DNA of 64,000 nucleotides from the NCBI RefSeq assembly GCF_019511345.1, contig NZ_JAEUAK010000010.1, positions 124,001 to 188,000 on the forward strand, given 5' to 3'. The notes under the pieces were generated by a model that worked only from the letters and a program-made list of their open reading frames with translations, did no database searches and had not been told where the DNA came from. Positions 26,730-35,954 of the stretch are shown one piece after another. This DNA comes from Rhizobium mesosinicum. Lineage in GTDB: Bacteria; Pseudomonadota; Alphaproteobacteria; Rhizobiales; Rhizobiaceae. Both the position numbers and the translations under genes were made by a program. Position 1 is the first letter of the stretch, and every line of letters starts with the position of its first letter.

Positions 26730-27611
26730 ATGCTTCGTCTATCGGTAGCCCTTGTTGCCCTTCTCGGCCTGGCCGGCTCTCCGGCCCTTGCCGCCTCGCC
26801 GCAATTCGGCGTCGGCGCGCAATATGATACGACCCATGTCTATGTCGCCCCTGATGACGTAGACGCCTTCGTCAAAAGCTTCCTCGCCACCTTCGGCGGC
26901 ACCAGCACCAAGCAGGTGACGGCAACGGTGACGCCGACGCCGAGCAGCACCACGTCGCAGCTCCTGCAGACACCGGTTGGCACCGTCTCGCTCTTCGGCT
27001 TCAAGACACCGATCCCCTACCCGTTTGGCGCCGAACGCACCGGTTACCTCGTCACCGATCTCGACAAGGCTGTCGCCGCCGCAAAGGCGGCCGGCGCCGA
27101 TGTCATCGTCTCACCTTTCCCAGACCCGATTGGCCGCGATGCCGTCGTCCAGTGGCCGGGCGGAGTCAACATGCAGCTTTACTGGCATACGACCAAGCCA
27201 GATTATCCGGCCTTTGCGGCCATCCCGGAAAACCGCGTCTACGTGTCGCCCGACCGCGTCGCGGCCTTCACCCGCGCCTTCCTCGCCTTCTCGCACGGCA
27301 AACTCGTCTCCGACGATAAAAAGGCACCGGGTATCGAAATCGGCCTGCCGGATGGGACTTTTCACCGACTGCGCATCGAATCCGTCTTCGGCCGCATGAC
27401 CGTGCTCGTCACCGACGGTCATCTGCCCTTCCCCTATGGCCGAGAAATGACTGGCTACGAGACCGCCGATCTCGATGCGACGCTGCAGAAAGCCAAGGAC
27501 AGCGGCGCTGAAATACTCGTCGAACCCTATCAATCCGGTGACCGCCGCGCCGCCATGGTGGAATTCCCGGGCAGCTATATTGCCGAAATCCACGCCGTCA
27601 CGGCAGAGTAG
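26730..27611 (+). CDS. Periplasmic VOC/glyoxalase-like protein
   Basis: The 293-aa protein has a Sec signal (LSVALVALLGLAGSPALAA, cleavage near residue 22) and two repeated VOC modules (THVYVAPDDVDAFVKSFLATF near 34, ENRVYVSPDRVAAFTRAFLAF near 170). Each ends in a similar ERTGYLVTDLDKAVAAAKAAG / EMTGYETADLDATLQKAKDSG block. The duplication is typical of glyoxalase-fold proteins. Export to the periplasm is unusual for glyoxalases. CAGGAG lies before the ATG, 39 bp after the hydrolase stop. The substrate is unknown. Confidence 0.8.
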   Translation: MLRLSVALVALLGLAGSPALAASPQFGVGAQYDTTHVYVAPDDVDAFVKSFLATFGGTSTKQVTATVTPTPSSTTSQLLQTPVGTVSLFGFKTPIPYPFGAERTGYLVTDLDKAVAAAKAAGADVIVSPFPDPIGRDAVVQWPGGVNMQLYWHTTKPDYPAFAAIPENRVYVSPDRVAAFTRAFLAFSHGKLVSDDKKAPGIEIGLPDGTFHRLRIESVFGRMTVLVTDGHLPFPYGREMTGYETADLDATLQKAKDSGAEILVEPYQSGDRRAAMVEFPGSYIAEIHAVTAE

Positions 27612-27639
27612 AGAAAATCATCAAAGAAGGGAAAGAACG

Positions 27640-28317
27640 TTGCGCCCAGCCCTGCCCGTGCTCCTGAGCTTCACCGGGGGTTATGTCGATACTGCCGGCT
27701 TCCTGGCACTCGGCGGTCTCTTCCCTGCCCATGTCACCGGCAACTTCGTGACATTAGGCGCAGCGCTCACGCACGGCACATCAGGTATCATCGCCAAGCT
27801 TCTGGCGCTGCCGGTCTTCTGCCTGACGATCCTCGTGCTGCGTTATCTGACCTACAAAGTGCCCCCAGGCGACGAAAAGGGCCTGCGCATCCTTCTCGTC
27901 ATCAAGCTCCTTTTCCTGATTGCCGGCGGCGCCTGCGCCATCTGGCTTGCGCCCTTTACCAATCCGGATGGCCTGCCGCTGGTCGCGACCGGCATGCTGC
28001 TCGTCATCGCCATGGCGATCCAGAATGCCGCTCACCGCATCCATCTCGGCGCCTCACCGCCGAGCACATTGATGACCGGCACGACGACGCAGATCATGAT
28101 CGATCTCGGCGACCTCGCCCATGGCAGCCTCGGCGATCAGACAAAGATCGTGAAAGGGCGCCTGTCGCGCATGACGGTCGCAGTTTTCGCCTTCGCCCTC
28201 GGCTGCGGCCTTGCCGCCCTGCTTTTTGCAACCATTGGCGTCTGGTGCTTGGCCCTGCCGCCCCTCTTTGCCCTGGTTTCGGTCTGCTTGGCTTTTGCCG
28301 GCCCGCAGGCCGCCTGA
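27640..28317 (+). CDS. DUF1275 (YoaK-type) membrane protein
   Basis: The 225-aa protein starts at TTG 27640 with AAGGGAAAG upstream. It has about six membrane segments and the DUF1275 N-terminal signature SFTGGYVDTAGFLALGGLFPAHVTGNF, read here in pieces near residue 10. GTTTQIMIDLGDL near residue 140 also fits. The family's role is unknown; members are predicted transporters. It follows the periplasmic VOC gene by 28 bp and is the last gene of the block. Confidence 0.82.
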   Translation: MRPALPVLLSFTGGYVDTAGFLALGGLFPAHVTGNFVTLGAALTHGTSGIIAKLLALPVFCLTILVLRYLTYKVPPGDEKGLRILLVIKLLFLIAGGACAIWLAPFTNPDGLPLVATGMLLVIAMAIQNAAHRIHLGASPPSTLMTGTTTQIMIDLGDLAHGSLGDQTKIVKGRLSRMTVAVFAFALGCGLAALLFATIGVWCLALPPLFALVSVCLAFAGPQAA

Positions 28318-28335
28318 GAGCAGCCTTTAGCCCCT

Positions 28336-28599
28336 TTAGCCCCTGATGTCCTTGCCCTTGGTTTCAGCCTCGGCAATCCGCTGCCGAAGCGTGATCTTCC
28401 GCGCCTGTATCTCAAGGGAAATGAGTTCGGAAATTGACCCATTGCGTCGCAATAATGCGACAGTGCTCAAAACGGGGGCCGCGAGGGCTGCGGCAACGAT
28501 TCTGAGGCCTTCACCATCATTCGGCAAGCCGTTGCCTACAATCAGGGTCATAACGACGACCAGGAGGATCAGGTTGGCAAGAATGGCGATGATATGCAT
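28336..28599 (-). CDS. Small hypothetical membrane protein
   Basis: The 87-aa protein has two hydrophobic helices (IIAILANLILLVVVMTLIVG and LRIVAAALAAPVLSTVALL) and a charged C-terminal helix (EIQARKITLRQRIAEAETKGK). ATG 28599 is chosen for GGGGGAG upstream; the open frame further upstream lacks such support. It converges on the DUF1275 gene (18 bp between stops) and is divergent from the helicase gene. No family is recognised. Confidence 0.6.
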   Translation of the reverse strand: MHIIAILANLILLVVVMTLIVGNGLPNDGEGLRIVAAALAAPVLSTVALLRRNGSISELISLEIQARKITLRQRIAEAETKGKDIRG

Positions 28600-28771
28600 G
28601 TGGCTCCCCCGGCGACTGGCGTGAAAGCATAGTTGAGGCCCCGGACGACCACAACTCCAGAGCAGGCTTTGGACCAAGCGAAGCAAACCGCCTAGGGACG
28701 GCTGAGCGCCTCGGAATGAAAGCAGAACATCTTTTCTGGTCTTTCCTTCCCGAATCACTACATTACGCGCC

Positions 28772-31267
28772 ATGAGCAACAGTTTCGACGATATGCCCTT
28801 CTTCGACGAAGAACCGGGCGAAGCGCCGCGTAAGCCGCAGCAGCCTGTGGCACCTGCCCCGAGAGCGCCCGCTGTCGGCGGCAGCATTGCCGCCCGCGCC
28901 ATGGCGGCCCGTGATGGCGGCCGCCCGGATTATCTCGCCGGCCTCAACCCGGAACAGCGCGAAGCGGTCGAGACGCTGGAAGGCCCGGTCCTCGTGCTTG
29001 CCGGCGCCGGCACCGGCAAGACGCGCGTGCTCACCACGCGCATCGCCCATATCCTGTCTACAGGCCGCGCCTTCCCCTCGCAGATCCTCGCCGTGACCTT
29101 CACCAACAAAGCGGCGCGCGAGATGAAGGAACGTATCGCGCTTCTCGTCGGCGGCGCCGTCGAAGGCATGCCCTGGCTCGGCACCTTTCACTCGATCGGC
29201 GTCAAGCTTCTGCGTCGCCATGCCGAGCTCGTCGGCCTGCGCTCCGATTTCACCATCCTCGACACCGACGATGTGGTCCGCCTCATCAAGCAGCTGATCC
29301 AGGCCGAAGGCCTCGACGACAAGCGCTGGCCGGCCAAGCAGTTCGCCGGCATGATCGACACCTGGAAGAACAAGGGCCTCGGCCCTGCCGATATTCCCGA
29401 AGGGGATGCGCGGGCCTTCGCCAATGGCCGCGGCCGCGATCTCTACTTCGCCTATCAGAACCGCCTGTCGACGCTGAACGCCTGCGATTTCGGCGATCTC
29501 CTGATGCACCCGATCGCGATCTTCCGCAAGCAGCCGGACCTCTTGAAGGAATATCACCAGAGGTTCCGCTACATCCTCGTCGACGAGTATCAGGATACAA
29601 ACACGGCCCAATATATGTGGCTGCGGCTTCTCGCCCAGCGTGCCAAGGGTGAGCCGCAGAATGTCTGCTGCGTCGGTGACGACGATCAGTCGATCTATGG
29701 CTGGCGCGGCGCGGAAGTGGACAATATCCTGCGTTTCGAGAAGGATTTTCCGGGCGCCAAAGTCATCAAGCTCGAGCGCAACTACCGTTCGACGGCTCAT
29801 ATCCTTGGAGCCGCCGCCCATCTCATTACCCATAATGAAGGCCGCCTCGGCAAGACGCTGTTCACGGATCGCTCCGATCCAGATGACGTCAAGGTGCAGG
29901 TCCATGCCTCCTGGGATTCCGAAGAGGAAGCGCGTGCGATCGGCGAGGAAATCGAGCGCCTGCAGCGCGGCGATGCCGACGGCAGGAAGCATCTGCTGAA
30001 CGACATGGCGATCCTGGTGCGCGCTTCCTTCCAGATGCGCGAATTCGAAGACCGCTTCGTCACGCTTGGCCTGAACTACCGCGTCATCGGCGGCCCGCGC
30101 TTCTACGAGCGCCTCGAAATCCGCGACGCCATGGCCTATTTCCGCCTCGTCGCCCAGCCGGCCGACGACCTCGCCTTCGAACGCATCATCAACACCCCGA
30201 AGCGCGGCCTCGGCGACACGACGGTGCGCGCGCTCCACGATTACGCCCGTGCCCGCGACATTCCGATGCTGGCAGCCGCCGCCGACATGATCGAGACGGA
30301 CGAGCTGAAACCGAAGGCCCGCAAGGCCCTCTTCGACGTGATTCAATCTTTCCGCCGATGGCAAGAACTGCTTGAAAACACGCCACATACCGAGCTTGCC
30401 GAGCAGATCCTCGAAGAGTCCGGCTATACCGACATGTGGAAGAACGACAAGACGGCCGAAGCACCGGGCCGCCTTGAAAACCTCAAGGAACTCATCCGTT
30501 CCATGGAGAGCTTCGAATCCATGCGCGGCTTCCTGGAACATGTCTCACTCGTCATGGATGCCGAGCAGAACGAGGATCTCGACGCCGTCTCGATCATGAC
30601 GCTGCATTCTGCCAAGGGCCTGGAATTCGACACGGTCTTCCTGCCCGGCTGGGAGGAAGGCCTCTTCCCGCACCAACGTTCGCTCGACGAATCCGGCCGC
30701 GCCGGCCTGGAGGAAGAACGCCGCCTTGCCTATGTCGGCATCACCCGCGCCAAGCACCGCTGCCACATCTGGTTCGTCTCCAACCGGCGCATCCACGGCC
30801 TCTGGCAGTCGACCATCCCTTCGCGTTTCCTGGACGAGCTCCCTGAAACCCATGTGGAAGTCGCCGAGATGGAGCAGAATTACGGTGGCTACGGCCGCGG
30901 CGGCGGTTACGGACAGTCGCGCTTCGACAAGGCCGACCCCTTCGCCAATTCCTATTCCACCCCCGGATGGAAACGTGCCCAGCAGAACAAGACCGACGCC
31001 ACCCGCGACAACTGGGGCACCCGCTCCGGCCACGCCGTGGAGCGCATCGGCTACGGCGAAAGCGGCCCGCGCGGACGAACCATCGAGGGCGAACTGGTGG
31101 CGAAATCCACCGCAACCGAACCCTCGCGCTTCACTGTCGGCGACCGCGTCTTCCACATCAAATTCGGCAACGGCTCCATATCAGGCATCGAAGGCAACAA
31201 GCTGACGATCGACTTCGACCGCGCCGGCCAGAAGCGCGTGCTGGATGGGTTTGTGGAGCGGGTTTGA
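28772..31267 (+). CDS. UvrD/PcrA-type SF1 DNA helicase
   Basis: The 831-aa protein has all superfamily 1A motifs in order: LNPEQREAVETLEGPVLVLAGAGTGKT (Q motif and Walker A, ~residue 55-80), FTNKAAREMKERI, TFHSIG, VDEYQDTN (motif II), DDQSIYGWRGA (III), RNYRS (IV), and TLHSAKGLEFD with LAYVGITRAKH (V-VI). A Gly/Tyr-rich linker near 700 precedes a small barrel (VGDRVFHIKFGNGSI) as in PcrA/UvrD, which contacts RNA polymerase in relatives. It unwinds DNA in repair and replication. Whether it is the sole uvrD cannot be told. It is transcribed alone. Confidence 0.93.
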   Translation: MSNSFDDMPFFDEEPGEAPRKPQQPVAPAPRAPAVGGSIAARAMAARDGGRPDYLAGLNPEQREAVETLEGPVLVLAGAGTGKTRVLTTRIAHILSTGRAFPSQILAVTFTNKAAREMKERIALLVGGAVEGMPWLGTFHSIGVKLLRRHAELVGLRSDFTILDTDDVVRLIKQLIQAEGLDDKRWPAKQFAGMIDTWKNKGLGPADIPEGDARAFANGRGRDLYFAYQNRLSTLNACDFGDLLMHPIAIFRKQPDLLKEYHQRFRYILVDEYQDTNTAQYMWLRLLAQRAKGEPQNVCCVGDDDQSIYGWRGAEVDNILRFEKDFPGAKVIKLERNYRSTAHILGAAAHLITHNEGRLGKTLFTDRSDPDDVKVQVHASWDSEEEARAIGEEIERLQRGDADGRKHLLNDMAILVRASFQMREFEDRFVTLGLNYRVIGGPRFYERLEIRDAMAYFRLVAQPADDLAFERIINTPKRGLGDTTVRALHDYARARDIPMLAAAADMIETDELKPKARKALFDVIQSFRRWQELLENTPHTELAEQILEESGYTDMWKNDKTAEAPGRLENLKELIRSMESFESMRGFLEHVSLVMDAEQNEDLDAVSIMTLHSAKGLEFDTVFLPGWEEGLFPHQRSLDESGRAGLEEERRLAYVGITRAKHRCHIWFVSNRRIHGLWQSTIPSRFLDELPETHVEVAEMEQNYGGYGRGGGYGQSRFDKADPFANSYSTPGWKRAQQNKTDATRDNWGTRSGHAVERIGYGESGPRGRTIEGELVAKSTATEPSRFTVGDRVFHIKFGNGSISGIEGNKLTIDFDRAGQKRVLDGFVERV

Positions 31268-31269
31268 TG

Positions 31270-31386
31270 GCCCAGCCGCTCGGCGAGCCGGATCGACCTC
31301 ACATTGGGAGGAGCGATATAGCTCACCAGTGTCTTCAGGCCACGCACCGCAAAGGCCCAATCGCGCAGGGCGACGGCTGCCCCATA
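31270..31386 (-). pseudogene. Remnant of a GNAT acetyltransferase
   Basis: One minus-strand frame reads GAAVALRDWAFAVRGLKT, LVSYIAPPNVRSIRLAERLG, which resembles motif A/B of RimJ-like GNAT acetyltransferases (helix, then the I-xx-xN-xxSIxLAExxG segment after the acetyl-CoA site). It is cut on both sides: the downstream side runs into the end of the helicase gene and nothing recognisable lies upstream. A truncated fossil is likely. Confidence 0.55.
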
Positions 31387-31423
31387 GCTGCATGCATAGA
31401 CCCTAATATAAAACGCGAAATAC

Positions 31424-31454
31424 TTGCCGCTTTCGCGTATAACGCGAGCGGCAA
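31424..31454. repeat. Imperfect 13-bp stem-loop
   Basis: TTGCCGCTttCGCGT / ACGCGAGCGGCAA with a 3-nt loop and a 2-nt bulge. Not followed by a clear T run on either strand. Possibly a dispersed repeat remnant or regulatory structure. Confidence 0.5.
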
Positions 31455-31594
31455 CAGAAAAATACGTTGATGCAGCCATTTGCCACTCTCAAGACGAGAA
31501 ATAGCACTTGCGCCTTGCCCCTCGGAAATCCACTAGTTGGTTATGCGGGCACCGGTCGGCATTTTGCGGAGCGGTATGCGTAAGGGATAGCTTG

Positions 31595-32221
31595 ATGAAG
31601 GCGTTGCTGCTGGTCGATATTCAGAACGGTTTCTGTCCCGGAGGTAACCTGCCGGTTCCCGATGGTGACAAGGTGGTTCCCGTGGCAAACAGCCTGATCG
31701 ACAGCGGCAAATACGATCTCATCGTCGCCTCGCAGGATTGGCACCCTCCCGGCCATGGCAGCTTCGCCTCCTCCCATCCCGGCAAGCAACCTTTCGAAAT
31801 GGGCCAACTCTCGGGCAAGCCGCAGATGATGTGGCCGGATCATTGCGTGCAATATACTCGCGACGCCGAACTGCATCCCAAACTCCACTCTGCCCAAATC
31901 GACCTTATCCAGCAGAAGGGCGAAAACAAGAACGTCGACAGCTATTCCGCCTTCCGCGACAACGATCAGCATGCCCTGACCGGCCTTGCCGAATTTCTGG
32001 AAGATCAGGGTGTCACCGAGCTCGACGTCTGCGGGCTTGCGACAGATTATTGCGTAAAGTTTTCCGCGCTCGATGCGCTGGACATGATCCCGGGCATCAA
32101 GGTTCGCTTCATCGAGGACGCCAGCCGTGGCATCTCACCCGAGGGCGTGGCTGCTGCGATTGACGAGATGCGCGGGCACGGCATCGATATCGTCAAGAGC
32201 GCCGATATCCTCGCGGAATAA
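31595..32221 (+). CDS. pncA: Nicotinamidase
   Basis: The 208-aa enzyme deamidates nicotinamide to nicotinate in NAD salvage. It has the triad Asp in LLVDIQNGFCPGG (residue 8), Lys in SGKPQMMWPDHC near 90 and Cys in CGLATDYCVKFSA near 148, and the metal-binding segment SQDWHPPGHGSFASSHPG near 50. ATG 31595 has AAGGGATAG upstream. It converges with DUF2164, stops directly adjacent. Confidence 0.93.
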   Translation: MKALLLVDIQNGFCPGGNLPVPDGDKVVPVANSLIDSGKYDLIVASQDWHPPGHGSFASSHPGKQPFEMGQLSGKPQMMWPDHCVQYTRDAELHPKLHSAQIDLIQQKGENKNVDSYSAFRDNDQHALTGLAEFLEDQGVTELDVCGLATDYCVKFSALDALDMIPGIKVRFIEDASRGISPEGVAAAIDEMRGHGIDIVKSADILAE

Positions 32222-32476
32222 TCACCGGTCCTTTTTCTCGCCTTCCCGCTCCAGCAGATAGATCTCCTCACCGAAATCCTCCATCTTCTTGAGGAAAGCG
32301 GCATGGGCATCCCTTAAGCCCCTGTTGTAGAAATACGGCCCGATCTCCTCGGCGAAGAAGTCCAGCAGGAATTCGGCCGGCAGCACGCCGATCGGATCGA
32401 GCTCGCGGTCGAAATATTGTCGGATGCGCGAGATGATCTCCGCCTTTTCTTCCCTGGTAAATTCAATCTTCTTCAT
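32222..32476 (-). CDS. DUF2164 family protein
   Basis: The 84-aa protein fits DUF2164: KIEFTREEKAEIISRIRQYF at the start, LDPIGVLPAEFLLDFFAEEIGPYFYN in the centre and DAHAAFLKKMEDFGEEIYLLE near the end. It is mostly helical and of unknown function. ATG 32476 has GGGAGACA upstream. Its stop codon touches that of pncA, so no terminator can separate the two. Confidence 0.82.
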   Translation of the reverse strand: MKKIEFTREEKAEIISRIRQYFDRELDPIGVLPAEFLLDFFAEEIGPYFYNRGLRDAHAAFLKKMEDFGEEIYLLEREGEKKDR

Positions 32477-32609
32477 TGTCTCCCTCGTCAGTCCGTGACG
32501 TAAACCGGTCACGCTTCAGCAAAATCGATTGGTGAATCAAGGAAATTCAATTGCCGCAACGGGTGAGACACCATAGAGGGAAATTTCAATTCCAACAGGA
32601 TGAACTCCC

Positions 32610-33341
32610 ATGAATCGCTCCGACTTTGTCGAAGGTATGCGGGGCGGATTTGCAGTGGCACTCGCTTCTGCCCCCTTCGGAGCGCTGTTCGGCGCCCTTG
32701 CCGCCGAGCAGGGCATGTCGCTCTCCGAACTCACCTTCATGAGCGCCACCGTCTATGCAGGCGCGAGTCAGATGGTCGGTATCGAACTCTTCAGCCATAA
32801 TGTCCAGGCTTGGGTGATCGTGCTGTCGATCCTTGCCGTCAACTTCCGCCACGTGCTCTATTCGGCGGCGATCGCCCGTTACATCAGGCATTTCACGCCG
32901 GTCCAGAAGTTCTTCACCTTCTTCCTTCTGGTCGATCCCCAATTTGCCGAAACCGTCAAGCGTGGCGAAGCTGGAATGCCGGTTACCTTCACCTGGTATC
33001 TCGGCTTCGGCATCGTCATCTACATCCCCTGGATCCTCGTCAGCCTCCTCGGCGGCATGGCCGGCTCCTTCATCGGTGATCCCAAAACGCTCGGCCTCGA
33101 TATCCTGCTGCCGGCTTATTTTCTCGCCATCGTCCTCGGCTTCCGCAAGCGTGACAATTTTCTGGCCGTGGCACTGACGAGCGCTGTCGCCTCCGTCATC
33201 GCCTATCATTTCGTCGGCTCCCCCTGGCATGTGAGCCTGGGTGCTGCGGCCGGCATCCTGCTCGCTGCTCTGATGCCCTTGCCCGCTGCGGAGCCGGATC
33301 TCGAAGCCGACGCCCTCAACACTGAAAACCACGAGGTCTGA
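32610..33341 (+). CDS. azlC: AzlC-family branched-chain amino acid exporter, large subunit
   Basis: This 243-aa membrane protein begins FVEGMRGGFAVALASAPFGALFGALA and has the AzlC motif MSATVYAGASQMVGIELF near residue 48. It has about seven to eight helices. AzlC with AzlD exports branched-chain amino acids or analogues. The gene is followed directly by azlD (ATG one base after the TGA), a coupled pair. Confidence 0.9.
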   Translation: MNRSDFVEGMRGGFAVALASAPFGALFGALAAEQGMSLSELTFMSATVYAGASQMVGIELFSHNVQAWVIVLSILAVNFRHVLYSAAIARYIRHFTPVQKFFTFFLLVDPQFAETVKRGEAGMPVTFTWYLGFGIVIYIPWILVSLLGGMAGSFIGDPKTLGLDILLPAYFLAIVLGFRKRDNFLAVALTSAVASVIAYHFVGSPWHVSLGAAAGILLAALMPLPAAEPDLEADALNTENHEV

Positions 33342-33342
33342 G

Positions 33343-33651
33343 ATGGAATTCGATCTCCACATGGCACTCGTGATCCTGGCTGCCGCAGCCGCGACTTTCG
33401 CGACTCGCATCGGCGGCTATATCATGATCACCAAGATGAAGCGCATTCCGCCGCGCATGGAAGCGGCCTTGAATGCCGTGCCGGCGGCAGTGCTGACGAC
33501 GCTTGTCGCGCCCGCCTTCTTCATCGGCGGTTGGGATTCGAAACTGGCGCTCGCCGTCGCCCTCGTCATCGGCCTGCGCTTTTCACACACCTGGATGCTC
33601 GTGGCCGCCTGGATCATCGTCATGATCTGGCGGCACACGATCGGTCTTTAA
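33343..33651 (+). CDS. azlD: AzlD-family small subunit
   Basis: The 102-aa membrane protein has about four helices with the AzlD pattern: AAAATFATRIGGYIMITKM, PRMEAALNAVPAAVLTTLVAP and HTWMLVAAWIIVMIWR. It is the partner of AzlC in branched-chain amino acid export. The start follows the azlC stop directly and the stop is 9 bp from the convergent aminopeptidase stop. Confidence 0.9.
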   Translation: MEFDLHMALVILAAAAATFATRIGGYIMITKMKRIPPRMEAALNAVPAAVLTTLVAPAFFIGGWDSKLALAVALVIGLRFSHTWMLVAAWIIVMIWRHTIGL

Positions 33652-33660
33652 AGCCGAGAC

Positions 33661-35496
33661 TCAGTACTCCAGCGGAAGCGTCGCATTCTCCAGCCACGCC
33701 TTGACGTCACGATCGTGAATCAGTGGCATCAGCGCTTCGCGTGTTTGGCGGTGGTATTCGTTGAACCAGTGCAGCTCATCATGTGTCAGCAATTCGGGGA
33801 TGACAATGCTGCGATCGATCGGGCAGAAGGTGAGCGTCTCGAAGCCGAGCATCGGCGTGTCGCCGCCATCGATGGCTTCCGCCTCCCGCACATATATCAG
33901 GTTCTCGATGCGGATGCCGAAATGACCCGGCCGATAGTAGCCTGGCTCATTAGAGAGGATCATACCCGGCAGCAGTTCCTGTGTCGAAAGCCGCGAGATG
34001 CGCTGCGGCCCCTCGTGAACCGACAGATAGGAGCCGACGCCATGGCCCGTGCCATGGGCGAAATCAGCCCCTGCCCGCCATAGCGCGATGCGCGCCAGCG
34101 GATCGAGATCGCAGCCGCGCGTCCCCTTCGGGAAACGCGCCGTACTGATCTGGATCATGCCCTTCAGCACCAGCGTGAAAAAGCGCTTGTGCTCCTCGCT
34201 GACCGTACCGATACCGACCGTGCGGGTAATATCGGTCGTGCCGTTGATATATTGCGCGCCGGAATCAATGAGAAAGAGTTCACCCGGCTGGATATGCCGG
34301 TCGCTCGCCGTCGTCACGCGGTAATGCATGATCGCCGCGTGTTCGCCTGCACCCGAGATCGTATCGAAGGAAATATCCTTCAGCGGGTTCTGCATGCTCT
34401 CGCCCATTTTCGCGCGAGCCGCCTCCAGCCGTTCGGCCGCGCCAATTTCGGTGATCGTCCCCGGCTTGCTCTGCGAAAGCCAGTAAAGGAATTCCACCAT
34501 GGCCGCACCATCCTGCAGGTGGGCTGCCGCCGAACCATTTATTTCGGTACTGTTCTTCACCGCCCGCGGCAGCTTTGCCGGATCGGCGCCTTCGACCACT
34601 TCGCCGCCCGCCTTGCGGATGATCTCGGCAAGTGCATATGAAGCGATATCCGGATCAATGAGGATGCGGCCGCCACTCTCGGCGACCGCAGCCAGCTTCT
34701 CATCCAGTAGTGAGGGCGCAAGCTGGGTAGCGATCTGCGCGAGATAGGCTTCCGGCTCGATGCCGGTCTTGCGCTTGTCGAGGAATATCTCCGCCTTACC
34801 GTCGGCATGGATGATGGCGCGCGCCAAAGGGTGCGGCGTATGCGGCACGTCGGCGCCGCGGATATTGAAGATCCAGGCGATGGAGGACGGATCGGCAATG
34901 AGCACTGCCTTGAGGTTCTTCTTGCCGAGATCGGCGGCGATGGTGGCGATCTTGTCTTTGGCCAGCACACCCGCCTGCGCCACGTTCTGGATGGTCACGG
35001 CCCCCAATGGCTCCGCCGGCCGATCAGCCCATAGCTTGTCGAGCGGATTATGCGGCAGGAAAACCAGCGTACCACCGATCTCCGACAGGGCCTTTTCGAG
35101 TTTGCGAACATCAGCACCCGAATGCAGCCATGGATCGATGCCGAGCTTCAGCCCCTTCTTGCCATGCGCCGGCAGCCAGACATGCGGCGGCTCGTTGACG
35201 AGATCACCGCCTGTGAAGACCGAGCCATCCACCTGTTCGGCTAGCTGAGTGACATAGCGGCCATCGACATAGACGATCGCTTCCGTCCGGGTGATCAGCG
35301 CAATCCCCGCCGAACCGGTGAAGCCCGTCAGCCAGGAGAGCCGTTCAGCACAAGCCGGCACATATTCGCCGTTGAACTCATCGGCGCGTGGCACGAGGAA
35401 AGCGTCGATGCCAAGCGCATCGAAACTGGCGCGCAGTGCGGAAACCCGTTCCCTGCCGAACTGCGGCGTGGAGGTGACTTCGAAAGACTGGAACAT
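33661..35496 (-). CDS. Aminopeptidase P (Xaa-Pro aminopeptidase, M24B)
   Basis: The 611-aa enzyme removes an N-terminal residue before proline. Two creatinase-like N-terminal domains (LRASFDALGIDAFLVPRADE near 22) precede a pita-bread catalytic domain. Metal ligands can be assigned to LIDSGAQY and TTDITRT (Asp pair near 415-427), GTGHGVGSYLSVHEGP (His near 490), SNEPGYY and IRIENL (Glu pair near 525-540). The three-domain length resembles the eukaryotic-type enzymes. ATG 35496 (MFQSFEVTS) is preferred over one 51 nt upstream; neither has a strong ribosome-binding site. Confidence 0.9.
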   Translation of the reverse strand: MFQSFEVTSTPQFGRERVSALRASFDALGIDAFLVPRADEFNGEYVPACAERLSWLTGFTGSAGIALITRTEAIVYVDGRYVTQLAEQVDGSVFTGGDLVNEPPHVWLPAHGKKGLKLGIDPWLHSGADVRKLEKALSEIGGTLVFLPHNPLDKLWADRPAEPLGAVTIQNVAQAGVLAKDKIATIAADLGKKNLKAVLIADPSSIAWIFNIRGADVPHTPHPLARAIIHADGKAEIFLDKRKTGIEPEAYLAQIATQLAPSLLDEKLAAVAESGGRILIDPDIASYALAEIIRKAGGEVVEGADPAKLPRAVKNSTEINGSAAAHLQDGAAMVEFLYWLSQSKPGTITEIGAAERLEAARAKMGESMQNPLKDISFDTISGAGEHAAIMHYRVTTASDRHIQPGELFLIDSGAQYINGTTDITRTVGIGTVSEEHKRFFTLVLKGMIQISTARFPKGTRGCDLDPLARIALWRAGADFAHGTGHGVGSYLSVHEGPQRISRLSTQELLPGMILSNEPGYYRPGHFGIRIENLIYVREAEAIDGGDTPMLGFETLTFCPIDRSIVIPELLTHDELHWFNEYHRQTREALMPLIHDRDVKAWLENATLPLEY

Positions 35497-35774
35497 GCTG
35501 AAAACCCGAATGAATGAAACGAATCCGGTTAATGGGATAGTCGCCATGTTAGCGAATTTTCAATCGTTGGGGAGAAAAAGCGACGCCAAGCGTCTGGAAA
35601 GGCCAAGCCGCCTAATAATTTGGCGGAAATGTGTCTCGATATGGGAAACTGGCATGCTTCATGCATTGAGCGCATGGCTGCAATGAAACAAACCCTCTGC
35701 CGCCGCATGACGGAATATCTATATAGAGCGCATCGAACGGTTTGCGACGAACCATCAACAAAGGATTTTTTGAA

Positions 35775-35948
35775 ATGACCGCCTCGCTCTCGCGCTTCGC
35801 TTACAGCAGCCCGGTACAGGCTGGCGAACGCCAGACTGTGCGTCACATCATCGGTGCCCGCCGCCCGCAGCATGAGGATAGCCTCAAGATGCTCGTAGCA
35901 GGCCAGCGTTCCACGCGCCACAAGGGCGCTCCCAGCTACGCATTCTGA
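35775..35948 (+). CDS. 57-aa basic hypothetical protein, host ORF of the sRNA locus
   Basis: A short basic protein: MTASLSRFAYSSPVQAGER at the N-terminus and RSTRHKGAPSYAF at the end; no domain recognised. AAAGGA lies 9 nt before the ATG. It is followed at once by two hairpins with anti-SD loops and a terminator (35955-36097), which makes translation or co-transcription more credible. It is not a DUF1127 protein by eye, although cuckoo-type RNAs in Rhodobacter follow such a gene. Confidence 0.6.
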   Translation: MTASLSRFAYSSPVQAGERQTVRHIIGARRPQHEDSLKMLVAGQRSTRHKGAPSYAF

Positions 35949-35954
35949 GCTTAA

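Larger units (their letters stand above)
31268..31594. other. Intergenic region with gene remnant and hairpin
   Basis: The gap between the helicase and nicotinamidase holds a minus-strand acetyltransferase remnant (31270-31386), a long imperfect hairpin (31424-31454) and the presumed pncA promoter. No complete gene is visible. Confidence 0.55.

Noticed and set aside
28763..30541. 592-codon minus-strand frame opposite the UvrD-type helicase
   Set aside because: Antisense to helicase motifs, with Gly/Ala/Glu-rich composition and no family match.
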